From an uncultured Myxococcales bacterium (GTDB taxonomy: Bacteria; Myxococcota_A; Polyangia; Polyangiales; Polyangiaceae): a DNA stretch of 64,000 nucleotides. Shown here piece by piece: positions 47,408-56,187 of the stretch. Location of the stretch: the NCBI GenBank assembly GCA_937872925.1, contig CALMUT010000087.1:21585-85584 (forward strand), given 5' to 3'. The notes beneath the pieces were generated by a model. It was not told the DNA's origin, made no database searches, and was given only the letters and a program-made list of their open reading frames with translations. Every line of letters starts with the position of its first letter. Position 1 is the stretch's first letter. The position numbers were made by a program, and so were the translations under genes.

Positions 47408-49267
47408 ATGGAAAACTGTACGCGGACGTTCGCTCGGTCTTTGTTTGCGGTAGCCGTATCCCTCTGCTCGGCGGGCTGTCCTGGGCCGCGGCTCAGCGAC
47501 GTGGTGCGCCCCGCGGATCCGACTGCGGCCGAAGCGCGGGGCTCTCAGAGCGTGTACGTGATCGAAGCCCAAGGGCAGCCCCTGATCGTGGATTGGCAGC
47601 CCGAGCAGCGCGGCGATCTGGAGGTTGCCATGCGCGAGGGCATCGCGATCGTCGGTTTCGACAACAAGGGTCTGCGCCTTCTGAAAGACTGCCACATCAG
47701 CGGCAAGTACGGGTTCATTGGTGTCAACACCAAGGAACAAGTCGTCCGACTAGTTTCTGACGACGAGGTCAAAGCCAATCTTCCCGCTGACGCCCTCGGC
47801 ATCATCGCCAAGATAGGCGGCGAGCTGGGCACTAGTCAGGCGCTGGACATTGCCATCGTGATGGTGGGCAAGAAGAAGACGACTTGGGCCAACGCGGCGA
47901 AGAGCGAACTCGTCGGCAACTGTGCGGGCGCCACGCATTTCGTACGCGGAGCAACCATCGGCGCGTTCGCCATGCGCAGCGGCGCCAAAGGTCGAGCGCG
48001 TACCGTAGCGGAGATCTTTGGCGCGGGAGTCAGTGCCTCCACAGGCAGCGAAAAGACCGTGCAGAACGCCGACGGGCTGCTCGACGCGTGCCGCAAGGCG
48101 TCGCCCGAGTCGGAATCACCGCCACCGCAATGCGGTGCGTTGATCCGCCTGGAGCTGACAAAACTTGGCAATAAAGTGGCCTCAAGGCCCCAAGCAGAGC
48201 CCGCAGTCAACCTAGGCTCCGAAGCGCAGGCCTGCCCGCCGGGTTTCGTCTACGCAGAGGGCAAGTGCACACGAGCCGCCAACGTGGCGCATCACGCGTG
48301 CAGGCAGGGCGACGTGCGAGACTGCACCATTCAGTGCGAGAAAGGCAACGCGGAGAGCTGCAACACGCTGGGCGTCATGTTCGTCGTCGGCGAGGGCGTC
48401 GCTTCGAACAAGGCCGAAGCGGCGCAACTATTCGCGAAGTCATGCGACAGCGGGCTGGCAGCCGCCTGCGGGAACGTCGGGTTCTTGAAGCTCAACGGCG
48501 ACGGCGTGCCCAAGGATGCCGCAGGCGCGCTCACCAGCTTCGTCAAGGCTTGCGGTGATGGCCACGCCACCAGCTGCACAGCGGCCGCCAAACAGCTGTT
48601 CTTCGCGCAGGGAGTGCCCAAAGACGAGAACCGCGCCGTCAAGCTCTGGTTTCACGGCTGCAAGGGGGGCGACAAGTTCGCGTGCAGCGATCTCGGCGTC
48701 ATGGTCATGGGCAACGTCGGCGGCCTGAAACGCGATGACAAGCTCGCGTCGAGCCTGTTCAAGATGGCCTGCGACGGCGGCATCACCGTAGGCTGCACGA
48801 ACTTTGCGTATACGGTGGAGTTTGGCAAAGGCGTGCCCAAGGACGAAAAGCTCGCCAACGCCATGTATGAGAAAGCGTGCGGTGTCGATGCGACGGAATG
48901 CATCTGGTCAGGCATCACGGCGTCTTCCGGAATTGGCCGGAGCAAGGACGTGCAGCGCGCGCGAGCCGACTTCCAGAAGAGCTGCGACCGCGCTCCGAAT
49001 AGTGGGGGCTCCGCCGAGGCGGTTGCGTGCGTGATCTTGAACGAGCTGTTCGCCGGCAAGAACTCCGTCAACCTCCAGGGCCTGAAGGACGGCGCTGAGG
49101 CTTGGAAAGCCACTTGCGCTGGCGGTGCTGAGCGCGACTGTGCCCTTCTGGGCGTAGCCGTGTTGGGAGTCGGAAATCGCAATCTGGCGAAGCAAGTATT
49201 GGCACAAGCCTGCAAGATGGGCGATCGCTGGGCCTGCGATCTCGGCGCGCACCCGAAGATCCGCTGA
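47408..49267 (+). CDS. Sel1-repeat lipoprotein
   Basis: 619 residues. The lipobox is SAGC (Cys about 24). The N-terminal part (about 45-290) is a mixed domain with paired cysteines. From about 300 onward there are seven or more Sel1/TPR-like repeats with regularly placed cysteines (CEKGNAESCNTLGVMF, CDSGLAAACGNVGFL, CKGGDKFACSDLGVM). They resemble Cys-rich Helicobacter Sel1 proteins with disulfide-locked repeats. It probably mediates protein contacts in the periplasm. A terminator follows three bases after the stop. Confidence 0.88.
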   Translation: MENCTRTFARSLFAVAVSLCSAGCPGPRLSDVVRPADPTAAEARGSQSVYVIEAQGQPLIVDWQPEQRGDLEVAMREGIAIVGFDNKGLRLLKDCHISGKYGFIGVNTKEQVVRLVSDDEVKANLPADALGIIAKIGGELGTSQALDIAIVMVGKKKTTWANAAKSELVGNCAGATHFVRGATIGAFAMRSGAKGRARTVAEIFGAGVSASTGSEKTVQNADGLLDACRKASPESESPPPQCGALIRLELTKLGNKVASRPQAEPAVNLGSEAQACPPGFVYAEGKCTRAANVAHHACRQGDVRDCTIQCEKGNAESCNTLGVMFVVGEGVASNKAEAAQLFAKSCDSGLAAACGNVGFLKLNGDGVPKDAAGALTSFVKACGDGHATSCTAAAKQLFFAQGVPKDENRAVKLWFHGCKGGDKFACSDLGVMVMGNVGGLKRDDKLASSLFKMACDGGITVGCTNFAYTVEFGKGVPKDEKLANAMYEKACGVDATECIWSGITASSGIGRSKDVQRARADFQKSCDRAPNSGGSAEAVACVILNELFAGKNSVNLQGLKDGAEAWKATCAGGAERDCALLGVAVLGVGNRNLAKQVLAQACKMGDRWACDLGAHPKIR

Positions 49268-49269
49268 CA

Positions 49270-49293
49270 CAGCGGCGCTCGCTGCCTTTTTTT
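49270..49293 (+). terminator. Rho-independent terminator of the Sel1 gene
   Basis: The hairpin CAGCG-GCGCT-CGCTG (49270-49284) is followed by CC and seven T residues (49287-49293), directly after the stop codon. Confidence 0.85.
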
Positions 49294-49349
49294 GAATAAA
49301 TCGCCAAGCTGGGAAGAGAGTCTGACGGGGCCACGTACTAGGCCACGCC

Positions 49350-50867
49350 ATGCGTACACATCTCTTCGCCTCCAGCGCCCTTGTCGTTTCCGCACTTTTT
49401 TCCCTGGGTTGCAGCAGCGGCCCGTCGGGGGGCGGCGGAGTCTCTTGCGCTGACGGTGGAACCTGCCCCAGTCCCCTCGTCTGCGGACAGAGCGGCTTCT
49501 GCGAACAACCCCCCGGAGTAGGTGGCAGCGGCGCGGGCACCGGGACCGGCGGCTTCGGCGCGTTCGGGGGGAGCGCGGGCAGCGCGGGTTCGGGCACGGG
49601 CAGTTTCGGAGGTTTTGGCGCATTCGGCGGCAGCGCGGGCAGCGCGGGCAGCGCGGGCAGCGGTGGTGGCAGTGGCTTCTGTGGGGACGGCAACCAAGAC
49701 CCGGGCGAGGACTGCGACGAGGCCGGCAATACCAGCTACTGCGACGCCAACTGTACCCATGCCGAATGCGGCGACGGCACGTACAACTCCGCAGCCGGCG
49801 AGGAGTGCGACACCGCGTCCAACTCTGCGACCTGTGACTACGACTGCACCTTGGCCAAGTGCGGCGACGGCTACGCAAACTCGTCCGCTAACGAGCAGTG
49901 TGACGACGGTGGCGAAAGCTCCACCTGCAACGCCAATTGCACGACGTCCAAATGCGGCGACGGCATCAAGAACGTGACGACGGACGAAGAGTGCGACGAC
50001 TTCGGCACCACTAACGACGACGACTGCAGCAGCACCTGCAAAATTGAAGTTGCCGCCGTGGGTGAAGACTGTGCCTCGGCCATCGCGCTCAACCTCGGTC
50101 CCAACACGCTCAACTGGACCGCAAGCGTCAACAACTACTTGCTCACGACGCCAAGCTGCAGCTCGAGCAGCACCACCGGTCCGGACGTCGTATTTTCCTA
50201 CACCGCGGCCAGCACCGGTTCCCTCAAGTTCGACATTTCCAAGCCCACATCGACGCGCTGGGTGGCAACCACCTCCGAGACGACCTGTGGCCTCGGCGCC
50301 ACGCAGCTATCCTGCATCTCGGACTACTCGCTGTCGACGATGAGCACGAGCATCAACGTGACGGCGGGTAATACCTACTACCTGTACCTCGCTGACACGA
50401 CCAGCGGCAGCAACCCGTTGAGCAACCCGGTTAGCATCAACCTGACGTTGACCTCCGCTCCGAGTGCCACCGGCGAGGATTGCGCCACGGCCATCCCGCT
50501 CAAGCTGGGCAGCAACACCATCAACTGGACGGCAACCCAGAAGAACTACATGCCGTCTTCTCCGACCTGTGCCAACAGCTACAACACCGTCGGCCCCGAC
50601 GTCGTGATGAGTTACACGCCGACGACTTCCGGCACACGCAGCTACACCATCACCAAGCCAAGCTCCACCCGCTGGGTCGCCCTCGTCGATGACGGCACCT
50701 GTGGCGTCGGTCTCACCTCGCCCTTGGTCTGCACCTCGGATTTCTCCGCAACCAGCATGTACGGCTCCACGTACATGTACTCGGGAACGACGTACTATTT
50801 CTACATCGCGGACACCGACAGCGGCTCGAACCCGCTCAGCAATCCGTTCACGCTCACGCTGAACTGA
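49350..50867 (+). CDS. Cys-rich (DUF4215-type) repeat lipoprotein
   Basis: 505 residues. The lipobox is SLGC. A Gly/Ser/Ala/Phe-rich linker (about 55-105) with internal GGFGAFGGSAGS repeats follows. Four CGDG...ECD cysteine repeats (about 110-230) are of the DUF4215/myxococcus Cys-rich type. Two tandem domains of about 130 residues follow, each starting GEDCA-S/T-AI and ending SGSNPLSNP. It is probably surface-exposed. The last eleven codons lie inside the 679-bp duplicated segment, and a copy of them occurs 3,150 bp downstream. Confidence 0.88.
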   Translation: MRTHLFASSALVVSALFSLGCSSGPSGGGGVSCADGGTCPSPLVCGQSGFCEQPPGVGGSGAGTGTGGFGAFGGSAGSAGSGTGSFGGFGAFGGSAGSAGSAGSGGGSGFCGDGNQDPGEDCDEAGNTSYCDANCTHAECGDGTYNSAAGEECDTASNSATCDYDCTLAKCGDGYANSSANEQCDDGGESSTCNANCTTSKCGDGIKNVTTDEECDDFGTTNDDDCSSTCKIEVAAVGEDCASAIALNLGPNTLNWTASVNNYLLTTPSCSSSSTTGPDVVFSYTAASTGSLKFDISKPTSTRWVATTSETTCGLGATQLSCISDYSLSTMSTSINVTAGNTYYLYLADTTSGSNPLSNPVSINLTLTSAPSATGEDCATAIPLKLGSNTINWTATQKNYMPSSPTCANSYNTVGPDVVMSYTPTTSGTRSYTITKPSSTRWVALVDDGTCGVGLTSPLVCTSDFSATSMYGSTYMYSGTTYYFYIADTDSGSNPLSNPFTLTLN

Positions 50868-51512
50868 TCCAAGCTGCACGCCATCACGCCGCTCAACTTG
50901 TAGCGCTCAGGAGCGCCGTCACCAGAGCGGCGACAATCGTGGCGTGCACAGGCCGTCGGGGCAAGCGATGCATGCGCGGCCCTGTACGGCAGAGCAGGCG
51001 CGCTCAGTAGCCCGGGTCGTGCGTCTCCCGCGCCCGGCGATCAGCTGGAGTTGCTTGACGAGACTGACGACGCTCCCCCATCTCGAAAGCGCTGGGCTTG
51101 GCCCACGTGTTCAAGGCGGACATGGAGCACTGCCCACGCTGCAACGGCCCGCTACGCTGGGCCGAGGTTGCGACCACGCGCGCCCACATCACACGCCTTC
51201 TGGCCGAGCCGAGGATTGGCCCGCGTGCTGCTCAACTGCCCGCGCCCGAGCAACTGATGCTCGGGTTCTGGGGCGCGTCGAGCTGAGCGGCACGCCCGCG
51301 TACGCTCAGGCGCTCAGGCGCTCCGCGCGCTCAGGCAGTGGTGCGCCTATGCAAGCGACAACTCTCCCGAAAAGCAGCGCTTCGGCCTGAAGCTACACGG
51401 CCGTTCGAATCTCGCCGAAAACTCCTGCTACTGTTTTCCGTCGTCCTCAAACAAGGCGAGCTTGGCTGGCCGTGCACACCAGCGTTTTCGCAGTTCGATT
51501 GTCCTACGCGCG
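50834..51512. repeat. 679-bp duplicated segment, copy 1
   Basis: This is identical to 53984-54662 except for two adjacent bases (GG at 51468-51469 against AA). It starts inside the 3' end of the Cys-rich lipoprotein gene and ends 26 bases before the start of the next lipoprotein gene. It contains the C-terminal remnant of an IS91-like transposase. Since the left end continues naturally into the host gene here, this copy is the likely source. Confidence 0.95.
51066..51286 (+). pseudogene. IS91-like transposase C-terminal remnant, copy 1
   Basis: A frame encoding about 70 residues ends in LMLGFWGASS. It contains the zinc-ribbon-like tail typical of IS91-family transposases: FKADMEHCPRCNGPLRW, preceded by a RRSPISKALGLAHV stretch. 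The catalytic HUH domain and the two tyrosines are absent, and no start codon context is seen. It is a decayed fragment. Confidence 0.7.
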
Positions 51513-51538
51513 CGATTCTAGCGTCCGCACCGGCGAAA

Positions 51539-53020
51539 ATGCGCGTCGATTTCCCGTTGCGAAGAAGTAACGTGCGTGCCTCGGCGCCGAGGTTCGCGTA
51601 CACTTCGGTGGTGTCGCGGGGGCTCGTCGCAGTTTTGGTCACTGGCCTGCTGGCGGCGGCCTGCGGCAAGTCTGTGGCCGAGGGGCCGAACGCAGCGGCC
51701 AGCGGCGGCACATCTGGCGGCGGCGCGGCGACTTCGGGTGGTGGCGCCGGGAGCGGCGGCGTTGCGGACGCGTCCGCAGGATCGTCCGCGGGTGGCAGCG
51801 CGGGGCTTGGCGTCGGTGGCGTCTCGTCCGGTGGCGTCGGTGGCGACGCAGGCTCCGACGCGGGCGGCTCGTCCGGCGCCGGCGCGGCACCGAGCTGGCC
51901 CTGCAGCGTGGATCCAGCGCGCAAGCTCTCGGACGTGCCCGGATCCCACGAACGCGACCCGGCGCTCGTCGCGACGCCCGCGGGAGTGGCGCTCGTGTTC
52001 GGCTGGCAGCCGTCAGTCAAGGAGCTACGTCTCGGGCACGCGCTTCTGGATCTAACCGCACCGTGGCCGAGCGGGCCGTTGAAGGCGTGGTTCGCTGCGC
52101 CGGCAGGAAATTACACGAGCGGCACCAAGGTGGGACGCGGTCTCAACGGGCGGCACGCCTACCTGTACTCAAATGCAGGCTCTGCCCCGGTCCCGGACGG
52201 CGGCCCGGGCACGCCCTCCACGCTGTTGCTAGTCGATCAAGCGGTGGTTGGATCCACGACGCCGCAGCCGGTGACTGTCGCAACACAGTCTGATCAACCG
52301 CTTTTCGTGACCCACACGGACTCGGGCGCGGCGCTGTACGCGTTCACTACCGATGGATCGAAGAAGGCTCGGCTGGTCATCGGAGGCACGTCCTACGACG
52401 ACTACATGTGCGCGACCGAATTCCTACAGGTTGGCGCGGCACGCATTGGCGCAGACCAGGTTCTGCTGGCGCTAGTGACTAGCCGCCCATTCGGAACGTG
52501 CCTGGATCCGAACGGAACCGACGGAAAGGCGACGCGCTTGCAACTCGCGATCATCTCCGGCACGTCGAAGCCCGTGCTCCTGCAAGAGACGGTGTATCCC
52601 GGCGGTGTTGCATTGCGTGATGTGTTGGGCGACGGGCAGGGGGGCTACGTGATCTTCGCAGAACCCGGCCTGTTCGGTTCCTTCAAGGCGTGGCACGTGT
52701 CTGCCGGCGGAGTGGTCAGTGCGAGCGTCGTCGCTCCACCAACTTATGGCTACGTCGGCGCGATGCAGGGTGAGGATCTGCTCGTCGCCCGTGGCGCGTC
52801 GCTCAGCAGCTATGTCATTGATCGAATCGACGTTAACGGTCAACTCGTGGGGCAAACGACTTTCGACGAGAGTCAGCTGGGGGTGCCGGTCCCCTGGTAT
52901 CAGCGGCTGTCTATGGTGAGCGTGGCGTCGGACGTGATCTTGACCTGGGATGACCTCCCAAGCGGAGCGGGGGCGTGGGGCAAGAACGCGTACGTCGCGC
53001 GCGTGAGATGTAGCCCCTGA
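51539..53020 (+). CDS. Lipoprotein with Gly/Ser linker, unknown domain
   Basis: 493 residues from ATG 51539, just after the 679-bp repeat; the frame is open further upstream inside the repeat, which is not believed. The lipobox AAAC lies at about residue 45, after a long N-region. A Gly/Ala/Ser linker (about 50-115) leads to a beta-rich domain that starts with WPCSVDPARKLSD and ends in VRCSP. Repeating short sheets suggest a propeller-like fold, but no family is recognised. Confidence 0.75.
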   Translation: MRVDFPLRRSNVRASAPRFAYTSVVSRGLVAVLVTGLLAAACGKSVAEGPNAAASGGTSGGGAATSGGGAGSGGVADASAGSSAGGSAGLGVGGVSSGGVGGDAGSDAGGSSGAGAAPSWPCSVDPARKLSDVPGSHERDPALVATPAGVALVFGWQPSVKELRLGHALLDLTAPWPSGPLKAWFAAPAGNYTSGTKVGRGLNGRHAYLYSNAGSAPVPDGGPGTPSTLLLVDQAVVGSTTPQPVTVATQSDQPLFVTHTDSGAALYAFTTDGSKKARLVIGGTSYDDYMCATEFLQVGAARIGADQVLLALVTSRPFGTCLDPNGTDGKATRLQLAIISGTSKPVLLQETVYPGGVALRDVLGDGQGGYVIFAEPGLFGSFKAWHVSAGGVVSASVVAPPTYGYVGAMQGEDLLVARGASLSSYVIDRIDVNGQLVGQTTFDESQLGVPVPWYQRLSMVSVASDVILTWDDLPSGAGAWGKNAYVARVRCSP

Positions 53021-53040
53021 CCGGACGCGGCCGCGAGATG

Positions 53041-53690
53041 CTAGTCCGCCGGCTTATCCGTCCGGTTCCAATCCGCCACGAGCCAAGCGAGCGGTTCGTC
53101 GAAGCGCTCGGCGCTGCGCGCATCGTAGTAGTGCCCATCTCGGCGATGACGAAGTAACGCACGTCGACGTTTTTGCCGGCGAGCCACCTTGCGCCGCGGC
53201 GGAGCTTCGGAGCGACAGGGTCCATCGCGCCGGCGACCAGAGCCAGCCGCTCAATGCCCGCTTGAGTCAGCTGCGCGGGGCTCGGGATCACGTTGGCGTT
53301 GACGATCATCAGTCGCTGCCAGCGCCCCGGCTCGTGCAGCGCGATGCGGAGCGCCGAGGGCCCGCCCAGCGAAAATCCGATGAGCGCTCGACGCCCAAGG
53401 TCGACGCCGCGCGTTTTCGGATCGAGCGCGACGACGCCGCGTTCGACGGCCTGCGCCAAACTGGACGTGGACCCGGCCCACATCACGCCGCCGCCTTGGC
53501 AGGGCGCGGCGGCCGGAGGACAGAGCAGCCACGCGGACGGCGACACTCCCGTGAAGAACGGGCACTCCCAATCGGGATAGGCGCATGCGCCGTGGAGATA
53601 CACAACGAGCGGTTGCGGCGCAGTGTCGGTTCGCGCCGGGCGGTAGAAATACGCCGGGTCCTTCACATCGGCAACCGCCAGCTTTCGCAC
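53041..53690 (-). pseudogene. Frameshifted alpha/beta hydrolase
   Basis: The minus-strand frame shows an esterase/hydrolase fold: VVYLHGACAYPDW with the oxyanion HG, nucleophile Ser in IGFSLGGPSAL, and AGAMDPVAPKL as the acid region. After FVIAEMG the sequence continues naturally only in another frame (HYYDARSAERF, ending KPAD with TAG at 53041). A single missing base near 53140 therefore splits the gene. The 5' end is also unclear; GTG 53690 and GTG 53666 are candidates. The lesion removes the likely catalytic histidine region from the main frame. Confidence 0.75.
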
Positions 53691-53716
53691 AACGCACCAG
53701 CACCTACTGCCCAGCC

Positions 53717-53983
53717 GCGCTCCGCCGCGGAAGCCGACGAGAGGAACTCGGACGGCGCGTCGCGCTGAAGTTCTTGCTGCCGGCGGCCGCTCGCGCCGGC
53801 AACGCAAGAGAGCGCTTCCTGCGCGAAGCGCGGGCAGCGGTAGGGCTCAAGAGCGAGCACGTTGCCCGGGTGCTAGACGTGGGCACACTGGAGTCCGGTG
53901 CGCCCTTCATCGTCATGGAATACCTTGAAGGGCACTACCTTCGAGAAGTCGTGGACCGACGGGGGCCGCTCCCGAGTGAAGAA
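53717..53983 (+). pseudogene. Serine/threonine kinase N-lobe fragment
   Basis: About 85 residues match the N-lobe of Hanks-type kinases: EELGRRVALKFLLP with the beta-3 Lys, FLREARAAVGLKSEHVARVLDVG with the alpha-C Glu, and PFIVMEYLEG as the hinge. The glycine loop is missing at the left. The gene is cut at the right by copy 2 of the 679-bp repeat, exactly after PLPSEE. Confidence 0.8.
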
Positions 53984-54662
53984 GCTCAGCAATCCGTTCA
54001 CGCTCACGCTGAACTGATCCAAGCTGCACGCCATCACGCCGCTCAACTTGTAGCGCTCAGGAGCGCCGTCACCAGAGCGGCGACAATCGTGGCGTGCACA
54101 GGCCGTCGGGGCAAGCGATGCATGCGCGGCCCTGTACGGCAGAGCAGGCGCGCTCAGTAGCCCGGGTCGTGCGTCTCCCGCGCCCGGCGATCAGCTGGAG
54201 TTGCTTGACGAGACTGACGACGCTCCCCCATCTCGAAAGCGCTGGGCTTGGCCCACGTGTTCAAGGCGGACATGGAGCACTGCCCACGCTGCAACGGCCC
54301 GCTACGCTGGGCCGAGGTTGCGACCACGCGCGCCCACATCACACGCCTTCTGGCCGAGCCGAGGATTGGCCCGCGTGCTGCTCAACTGCCCGCGCCCGAG
54401 CAACTGATGCTCGGGTTCTGGGGCGCGTCGAGCTGAGCGGCACGCCCGCGTACGCTCAGGCGCTCAGGCGCTCCGCGCGCTCAGGCAGTGGTGCGCCTAT
54501 GCAAGCGACAACTCTCCCGAAAAGCAGCGCTTCGGCCTGAAGCTACACGGCCGTTCGAATCTCGCCGAAAACTCCTGCTACTGTTTTCCGTCGTCCTCAA
54601 ACAAGGCGAGCTTGGCTAACCGTGCACACCAGCGTTTTCGCAGTTCGATTGTCCTACGCGCG
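53984..54662. repeat. 679-bp duplicated segment, copy 2
   Basis: This is the second copy, exactly 3,150 bp after copy 1 and in the same orientation. Its left edge interrupts the kinase fragment, and its right edge cuts a Uma2-type gene. It carries the last eleven codons of the Cys-rich lipoprotein gene out of context, so it is the derived copy. Confidence 0.95.
54216..54436 (+). pseudogene. IS91-like transposase C-terminal remnant, copy 2
   Basis: Identical to the remnant at 51066-51286, inside the second 679-bp segment. Confidence 0.7.
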
Positions 54663-55017
54663 ATAGTCTAAGAGCTTTTCTGTGCGGTCGTAGTCAACGG
54701 TGCTCGGGCTGAGTACCTCCACCAAGACTGTGGGGTTGATCATCGAGAGACCGTCTTCCGGATCGGTCAAGGCGCTTCCGCATACGACGCTAGCGCCGGG
54801 ATAGTACGCATTGCCGGAGGCCGGCACGCGCACGCGCGCGTTTGAGTCGAACACCGCGCAGCGTTTTCCCTGGAGCTGGGACGCGAGAGCTGCAATCACG
54901 GCAGCGGTCAGCCGCGCGTGCTCCAATGTGCCACCGGCCATTGCCAGGATCAGGCCGCCGTTCGTGCGCGTCACGTTCAAAGCGCGCGTAGTCGCTGAAC
55001 GAATAGCAAAGAGTCAA
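54661..55017 (-). pseudogene. Truncated Uma2-family nuclease gene
   Basis: The frame from TTG 55017 gives a Uma2-like start (SDYARFERDAHER). The sequence then continues in another frame (LILAMAGGTLEHARLTAAV, VSSTVDYDRTEKLLDYR in pattern), so a small deletion has shifted the frame near 54975. The 3' half, which holds the nuclease core, is missing because the 679-bp repeat begins after DYR. Intact Uma2/DUF820 proteins are about 180-200 residues. Confidence 0.75.
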
Positions 55018-55203
55018 TGCAGGTCACAACGACGAGTTTAGCATACCGCGTACTCGGACCCGTCGCTGGTCGACGGGGTCGGCGCGCCCGGGGACCGGCC
55101 CCACGGCTCGCGCTCTGCGGGCGCTCGGCTAAACTCGGGGCCTGCGTTTTGGTCGCTGTTCCGGTGGTTCCACGCGCAGGCTCACGGCCCCGCCTCTACG
55201 TCA

Positions 55204-55797
55204 TCAACGCGCTTCTTCTTCGGTGTGGCTCGCGCTCCATGCCGCCGAACTCCAACCGCAATTTCTGGTCTGGTCGGGTATCTGTTTCTGCCCCTCTACC
55301 TCGAAGGTGTCGCGCCCATCGTCTGTTCTCCGGTTGGCAGCGTGCTTGAACGTGCCAATCAGTTCATAGCAGTGCTCCCACCGCAGCCCCCCACAGCCGC
55401 GATGGTTGCACCCGAAGGGCTCCCCGTCTCCACGGCGGAGCGCGGTCATGTACACCGACGTTTCTTCGGGCATTATCGAGTTCGGATCCACGGCCCAAAC
55501 GAGATATGGCTGCGGATCGCAATCCGATCGAATGCAACTGAGCGCGATACCAAGCACTCGCCCGCGCACGCGTATCTGCTTGCCCGAGTAGCGCTTCGGG
55601 TCCGCGTTCAGCTCCCGGAGCGTCGCCAACGGCCAAACGGAGCTGTGCACTTCACGCGCGCGCGATTGCGTACCGCACGCCAGACCGAACGCCAGAGGCA
55701 ATGCGACGATGCCTACTTGTCGGGCGCGTCGAATCCGCGCGCAGCAGTTTTCTGGGGTTGCATCCTCCAATGGGAGGCCAGCGCTGCCCGTTGCCAT
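55204..55797 (-). CDS. Hypothetical lipoprotein-like exported protein
   Basis: 197 residues from ATG 55797. A hydrophobic segment VALPLAFGLAC (about 31-41) may be a lipobox with an unusually long N-region. The body has LNADPKRYSGKQIRVRGRVLGI, an OB-fold-like pattern, and several cysteines (CIRSDC, CNHRGCGG). Function is unknown. The C-terminus is Gln/Trp/Ser-rich. Confidence 0.6.
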   Translation of the reverse strand: MATGSAGLPLEDATPENCCARIRRARQVGIVALPLAFGLACGTQSRAREVHSSVWPLATLRELNADPKRYSGKQIRVRGRVLGIALSCIRSDCDPQPYLVWAVDPNSIMPEETSVYMTALRRGDGEPFGCNHRGCGGLRWEHCYELIGTFKHAANRRTDDGRDTFEVEGQKQIPDQTRNCGWSSAAWSASHTEEEAR

Positions 55798-56187
55798 CAG
55801 TCTATTCTCCCGCGTTCTTCCCGATGTTCGATGGCGACGGATCCGTGCAATCAAATAGTATCTTGTGCCGGTAACGAGCAGACGCCGATGCGGGCAGTGG
55901 TGGAAGCGTGAACACTCCGCGAGTGCAGTTGTGGGAGAACTCGCCGTGTAGGATGGCGCCGACTTTGTTTAGGGCGGTTTGGAGTCTAAGCCGACCAAAG
56001 CGCTCGCGCAAAAAGACGGCGCGGAAAGTTCACGTAACACCCGTTTACAGTGTGCAGTTGCGACACTCGGAGCGCCTCGTCGAGCGAACGTATGCCTGCT
56101 GGGTAGCATGCCGACGCAACCAGGCACAACACGAACGCCCATGCATGGGCGAGCCAAATTGCGCGAGACGCGGGCTTTGCTCGGCGA
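55798..56187. other. Intergenic region with 65-bp repeat
   Basis: No convincing gene in 390 bases. It contains the left copy of the 65-bp direct repeat (55981-56045). Confidence 0.6.
55981..56045. repeat. 65-bp direct repeat, left copy
   Basis: The sequence from GGAGTCTAAGCCGACC to ACGTAACACCCGTT matches 60715-60779 in the same orientation with two differences. The copies flank 4.7 kb of accessory genes. Confidence 0.85.

Noticed and set aside
48652..49878. Minus-strand ORF of 408 codons
   Set aside because: Spans a terminator and two plus-strand genes; composition is Arg/Cys/Ser low-complexity from the opposite strand.
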